Below, in pieces: positions 28,279 through 31,355 of a stretch of 31,355 nucleotides of DNA. Below the pieces are notes generated by a model. The model saw only the letters and a program-made list of their open reading frames with translations. It did not search any database and had not been told where the DNA came from. This DNA comes from Coemansia sp. RSA 1804 (taxonomy: Eukaryota; Kickxellomycota; Kickxellomycetes; Kickxellales; Kickxellaceae): positions 1 to 31,355 of the forward strand of contig JANBTH010000139.1 of the NCBI GenBank assembly GCA_027578815.1, in the 5' to 3' direction. Position 1 is the first letter of the stretch. Every line of letters begins with the position of its first letter. The translations under genes and the position numbers were made by a program.

Positions 28279-28695
28279 CTAATCATTGTTTCCAGAAATA
28301 TAGCCAGCGGAATCAGTGTCGTATTCATTGCCATCGGTGTCATTGTCATCATCATCCGAGCAAGACTCGGATTCATCGTTGTTATCCGTGTCATAGCCAT
28401 CCGAGCTGCTGTCTTGCTCATCACAGTCAGTGTTATAGCCTATATATGGCAGATCACTTGGTTCGTTGTTGTCACCCGATCCACCGTACTCAGAGATGGG
28501 CACTGGCGCCTTTGAATAACCCATTGGTGTCTCGTATGGTGGTAGTTGCATAGCAGTGTAGTCTCCGATAGGTGGGACTGCACTGTATCCATTATTGGCC
28601 TGTTCCACATTGTGGCCAAAATCAGCAACCGGTGCGGCAGGAACACCAACTGCTGCGAGTGAAAAGACGAGAACAGCGGCAAAGTATGTTTTCAT
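28279..28695 (-). CDS. Secreted acidic Asp/Asn/Tyr-rich protein, 138 residues
   Basis: The first ATG is at 28695; the upstream TTG was ignored. Signal peptide MKTYFAAVLVFSLAAVGVPA with cleavage near PAA/PVAD. The mature protein has a Pro/Tyr/Gly-rich middle (PPIGDYTAMQLPPYETPMGY) and then an extremely acidic C-terminus with repeated D-x-D and YDTD units: TDCDEQDSSSDGYDTDNNDE and NEYDTDSAGYISG. Two cysteines only, C91 and C112. DSAGY recurs in the protein at 25187. Signal-peptide organisation, two cysteines and Asp-rich blocks are common to all three secreted proteins here. A secreted, possibly calcium- or metal-binding disordered protein is the best guess. The codons are AT-richer than in the other two. 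Confidence 0.86.
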   Translation of the reverse strand: MKTYFAAVLVFSLAAVGVPAAPVADFGHNVEQANNGYSAVPPIGDYTAMQLPPYETPMGYSKAPVPISEYGGSGDNNEPSDLPYIGYNTDCDEQDSSSDGYDTDNNDESESCSDDDDNDTDGNEYDTDSAGYISGNND

Positions 28696-29588
28696 TTTCA
28701 ACTGCTGAATTAAAGTTAGTTAAATACGTTATTGAGAAAGATGAAAGCGTAAAAACAAAAGTAGTTTGGATGGCAAAGAAAAACTGATACTATGGCATTA
28801 ATATTTAAAGTCAAAGTTGCTGGTACAATCACGGTTCCTTTTATACAAAATTTATAGACCTTGCTGGGGATTGCGATAAGAGCGTTTGAATTGTATTTTA
28901 ACAGAATAAATTGTATCTTTTCTTTCAAATACTCCACCAGCTCCGTGCTATCGTATTAGAACATACACAAATGGCAAAGCACCACAGCTATGACATAAAG
29001 AATAGTACAATACGTCTTGCATGTCAAAAACGTAGCCGCAGTGAACAACACAAACATCTCTCATTATCCTCATATTGCACCCTTGCTTGAATGAACAAAC
29101 AGAAAATCGTACTCCATACTCCATGTACTCTGCACATGTTGACTCACATTTCGGGAGAGGGGGGTTGTCCTGTATTTTTGCACTTTTTTTGCATTGAGGT
29201 TTCTTGGCAATGGAAAGGAAGAAAATATAGACTTGCTCATATTGTTGAAATGTTGCTGATTTTGTCGTGCTATTTTTAGCACTGTTTCTATTTTTCTTTA
29301 TCTAGCCTGGAATAAAGTTCAGAATGTTTATTTCTTTCGTTGTCATTCAGGCATTACCATGCATGTAATGGCGTGGTAGTAGGGTTGTTCTTGGCGTTTT
29401 ATGAGACGTGTGTGAGAATTAGAGTACAAATAGCTAATGCCTTGACTATTCTTTTCACGGATATGCAAGTACGGGCAATTGGAATGTTGCGTAGGTATTA
29501 CGTGTATCTCCAAAGTGTATTTTTCCTTCTCTCACTCACCCACTTTCTAATCTCACACTCATTCGGACGTACTATACTCTGGTTACAA
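28696..29588. other. Upstream region of the 28279 gene and spacer
   Basis: AT-rich at the left (promoter side of the secreted-protein gene). At about 29528-29565 there is a pyrimidine-rich block with CTCACTCACCCACTTTCTAATCTC, similar to blocks upstream of other genes in the window, just before the small ORF at 29589. No gene of normal size is supported. Confidence 0.45.
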
Positions 29589-29729
29589 ATGTGCGTACAA
29601 TCAAAGCAGAACGAACCAACCGGATTATTGTTTGAAGAGCCGAATCAACGAGTCCCACCAGATCAGCAAGCAATCTGGATCACCAGAGCTAAAAAATATC
29701 AAGCTACCGATTTTGACGACCAGATCTGA
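29589..29729 (+). CDS. Possible small protein or terminal exon, 46 residues
   Basis: ATG at 29589 directly follows a CACTCA-type pyrimidine block. The product reads MCVQSKQNEPTGLLFEEPNQ, then RVPPDQQAIWITRAKKYQATDFDDQI and TGA. Balanced composition with Pro, Trp and acidic residues makes it look coding. The same frame is open further upstream to 29340, but that part looks non-coding. It may be a complete micro-protein or the last exon of a gene with a first exon near 29462. I recognise no family. The stop lies only 35 bases from the RIB7 stop, so the transcripts are convergent and probably overlap. Confidence 0.33.
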   Translation: MCVQSKQNEPTGLLFEEPNQRVPPDQQAIWITRAKKYQATDFDDQI

Positions 29730-29764
29730 TCCTAGCCAACCAGGAAAAAAAGGAAGAGTAAAGG

Positions 29765-30159
29765 TTACTTGTAAACCAACTTTGCAGCCATGACGACATC
29801 GTTACCAAGCTGCTGATGCTTTGCTAAAGCCAGAGAGTAGCCAAGCGATGGGTCATTGACGGGAGGAACAGACACTCCTTTCTCCTTGCCGACAACGATG
29901 GGCGCAGTGGTGACAACCAGGTTTTCGGGGATTCGCGAGAGCAGAAAAGAGCGAATGACGGTAGCGCCGCCCTCGACCATCAGGCGGCGGATTCCGCGGG
30001 CATGAAGCTCAGCAACCACAGAATGCAGACAAAGGCCCTGCGGATGCACCTGACTGCGCGGAACGGCAATGACCTGCACACCTAGGCTCTCAAGCAACTT
30101 GCGCTTGTCTTCGGGGTGGTTGTTGGCATCCGTGAAAACCCAGGGCAGCCTACCACCAC

Positions 30160-30215
<56 letters not shown>

Positions 30216-30604
30216 GTGGTGATCATGCGAGCGGTGGTGGGCATTTGCAGATGCGAGTCAAGCACAATAGGTTGTGGGTTTTGAACCTTGCCAGCGTCTG
30301 CTGTTGCAGTTGTTGGCAGCCGTACGTTGAGTCTCGGGTCGTCTGTTAGAACTGTGTTGATTCCCACAAGGATGCCGTCATGCATTGCGCGGAGTCTGTG
30401 TGTCATGACCATTGATTCAGGCCCGCTTAGGATCAGTTGCTTGTTGCGCTTGGATACCATGTTGTCCTGGCTTTGTGCGTACGTCACAGTCACCGATACC
30501 TTTTTGTCTGCGGCCGTGGTAAAGGTAACGGCGTCATCGAGAAACTCTTTGGTATTGTCAGCTCCCATCTGCTGCTCGCGACCTTTGTTGCTGGTGTCGG
30601 CCAT
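29765..30604 (-). CDS. RIB7: RIB7, 2,5-diamino-6-ribosylamino-4(3H)-pyrimidinone 5'-phosphate reductase
   Basis: 279 residues. Family signature blocks in order: TVTYAQSQDNMVSKRNKQLILSG (39-61, split here by position only), PESMVMTHRLRAMHDGILVG (62-81), INTVLTDDPRLNVR (82-95), RLMVEGGATVIRSF (206-219) and VVTTAPIVVGKEKGV (230-243). The enzyme reduces the ribosyl side chain of the riboflavin precursor to ribityl using NADPH, the second step in the fungal pathway. Typical length is about 245-250; most of the excess is an N-terminal extension of about 25 residues and a run of 17 serines (132-148) followed by GGG, encoded by pure AGC codons. The run sits in a surface loop between the adenylate-side strands and WVFTDAN. 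ATG at 30604 is the first in frame. A 24-bp palindrome lies about 105 bases upstream. Confidence 0.95.
30161..30211 (-). repeat. (GCT)17 / (AGC)17 microsatellite in RIB7
   Basis: Seventeen perfect GCT units on the plus strand encode Ser17 in RIB7. There are no interruptions, so the tract is likely unstable in length and recently expanded. Confidence 0.93.
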
Positions 30605-31299
30605 TATTCAAAACGACAGAAAAAGCAAGTGGTTGAGGCTGGGTTTACTGTTCGGTGTTTTTTATTTGACAGGGTGACGAAAGAAAGCAAGATATTAAGA
30701 TGCAAGGTAAAAAAGGGCGCGCCCTTTTTTAAGATCACACGGACGATTGAGAAATGAGCCAATAAAGCGCTTGGTTACTTTTTAATTGCCACCAGCCTTT
30801 TTATGGTTCTGGTGAAAGTAAAATCAAGGCGGGAAGATTAGACCGTATCGAAAAGGAACATAACGGAAAATAAGACCACAGCTCTGACATTTTCACCGCG
30901 CAAATTTCTTGCAAACAAGCAAAAAAGGCCCGTCCAGCCTTCCGCAAGCTGGCTGATGAATCCGATGGTTTATTCTACTCGAGAAAGAACGGGAAATAGG
31001 AGAAAAGATTCTTGTTCATGCAATAAACAAGCTTTTGGCAGATAGCATTCACTTTTGACACCGTGTGTGAATAATAGAGGAGTCAGATAAATAGGCCGTC
31101 ACTCTTTCCTTCTTATCGCTTGCTCTTTCTCCCCTCTTTATCAACTTTTTTCCTGTGCTTTGCATAACTGTATTTCTCTTCTTTTTTATAATCTTTTTGC
31201 TTTCTGTTCCAAGAGAGCAGCGCATCATATTACTTGCCCTATTTCCCTTTTTGATCCACTCTTCGATAAGGCTAGCTTAAAGCACAGGACGACAAGACA
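30605..31299. promoter_or_regulatory. Divergent promoter region between RIB7 and a mitochondrial gene
   Basis: 695 bases separate the two start codons. It contains a 24-bp perfect palindrome at 30708-30731 and CT-rich tracts at about 31095-31250 typical of the promoters here. No coding frame is supported. Confidence 0.55.
30708..30731. repeat. 24-bp perfect palindrome with GGGCGCGCCC core
   Basis: T, six A, GGGCG then CGCCC, six T, A: perfectly self-complementary without a spacer. It lies 104 bases upstream of the RIB7 ATG. It could be a factor-binding palindrome or a cruciform-prone site. Confidence 0.9.
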
Positions 31300-31355
31300 A
31301 TGATTCGGACAGCCAGAACAGTTCCTGCTCTCCGCGCGTCGCTTCGCGCCCACGG
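31300..31355 (+). CDS. 5' end of a gene with a mitochondrial presequence (truncated by window end)
   Basis: ATG at 31300 begins MIRTARTVPALRASLRAHG, Arg-, Ala- and Leu-rich with no acidic residue. This is a typical amphipathic mitochondrial targeting sequence. A long CT-rich promoter precedes it. The protein's function cannot be read from 18 codons. Confidence 0.6.
   Translation, partial: MIRTARTVPALRASLRAH

Noticed and set aside
28228..28515. Plus-strand Ile/Val-rich hydrophobic frame
   Set aside because: Antisense reading of the GAT/GAC-rich secreted protein gene at 28279.
1..31355. tRNA, rRNA, spliceosomal snRNA or CRISPR array
   Set aside because: I scanned by eye for T-loop GTTCRANNC contexts, known snRNA 5' ends and regularly spaced repeats and saw none; a covariance search was not possible.

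Overview
The window is nuclear DNA from a fungus. It carries eukaryotic cytoskeletal, mitochondrial and riboflavin genes with mostly uninterrupted reading frames, one clear short GT-AG intron, AATAAA-type 3' ends and pyrimidine-rich upstream regions. The mix of GC-rich serine/alanine-rich genes, an F-box/LRR gene and AT-rich spacers would suit an early-diverging (for example kickxellomycete-like) fungus. That placement is inference; no marker gene in the window settles it.

Left part (1-10.4 kb): a long non-coding, pyrimidine-rich stretch leads into a two-exon actin-regulating kinase of the Ark1/Prk1/AAK1 family with a very long disordered tail. It is followed, on the same strand, by a 909-residue unknown protein with a short folded N-terminus, a Ser/Gln-rich body and two SKIP motifs of the kind that bind microtubule EB proteins. 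Middle part (10.4-20.9 kb): an AT-rich spacer with two small ORFs, then an 807-residue helical mitochondrial-type protein (-), a mitochondrial cytochrome b5 reductase-like flavoprotein (-), dynamitin/dynactin subunit 2 (+, divergent from the reductase), a 120-residue lysine-tailed protein (-), and an F-box/LRR gene interrupted by a single in-frame TGA.

Right part (20.9-31.4 kb): a degenerate 3-hydroxyisobutyryl-CoA hydrolase-like protein (-), then three same-strand genes (about 23.0, 25.2 and 28.3 kb) for small secreted acidic proteins that look like highly diverged paralogues, separated by AT-rich spacers. RIB7 of riboflavin synthesis (-) follows, carrying a pure 17-unit serine repeat, and the first 56 bases of a gene with a mitochondrial presequence lie at the edge.

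There is no operon logic; the genes are mostly independent. The best candidates for something undescribed are the secreted acidic trio, a 22-residue LFG-type motif shared by two small basic proteins in separate AT-rich pockets, the SKIP-bearing disordered protein, and the pseudoenzyme with a duplicated Cys-Pro motif. No rRNA, tRNA, CRISPR or intact transposon was recognised.
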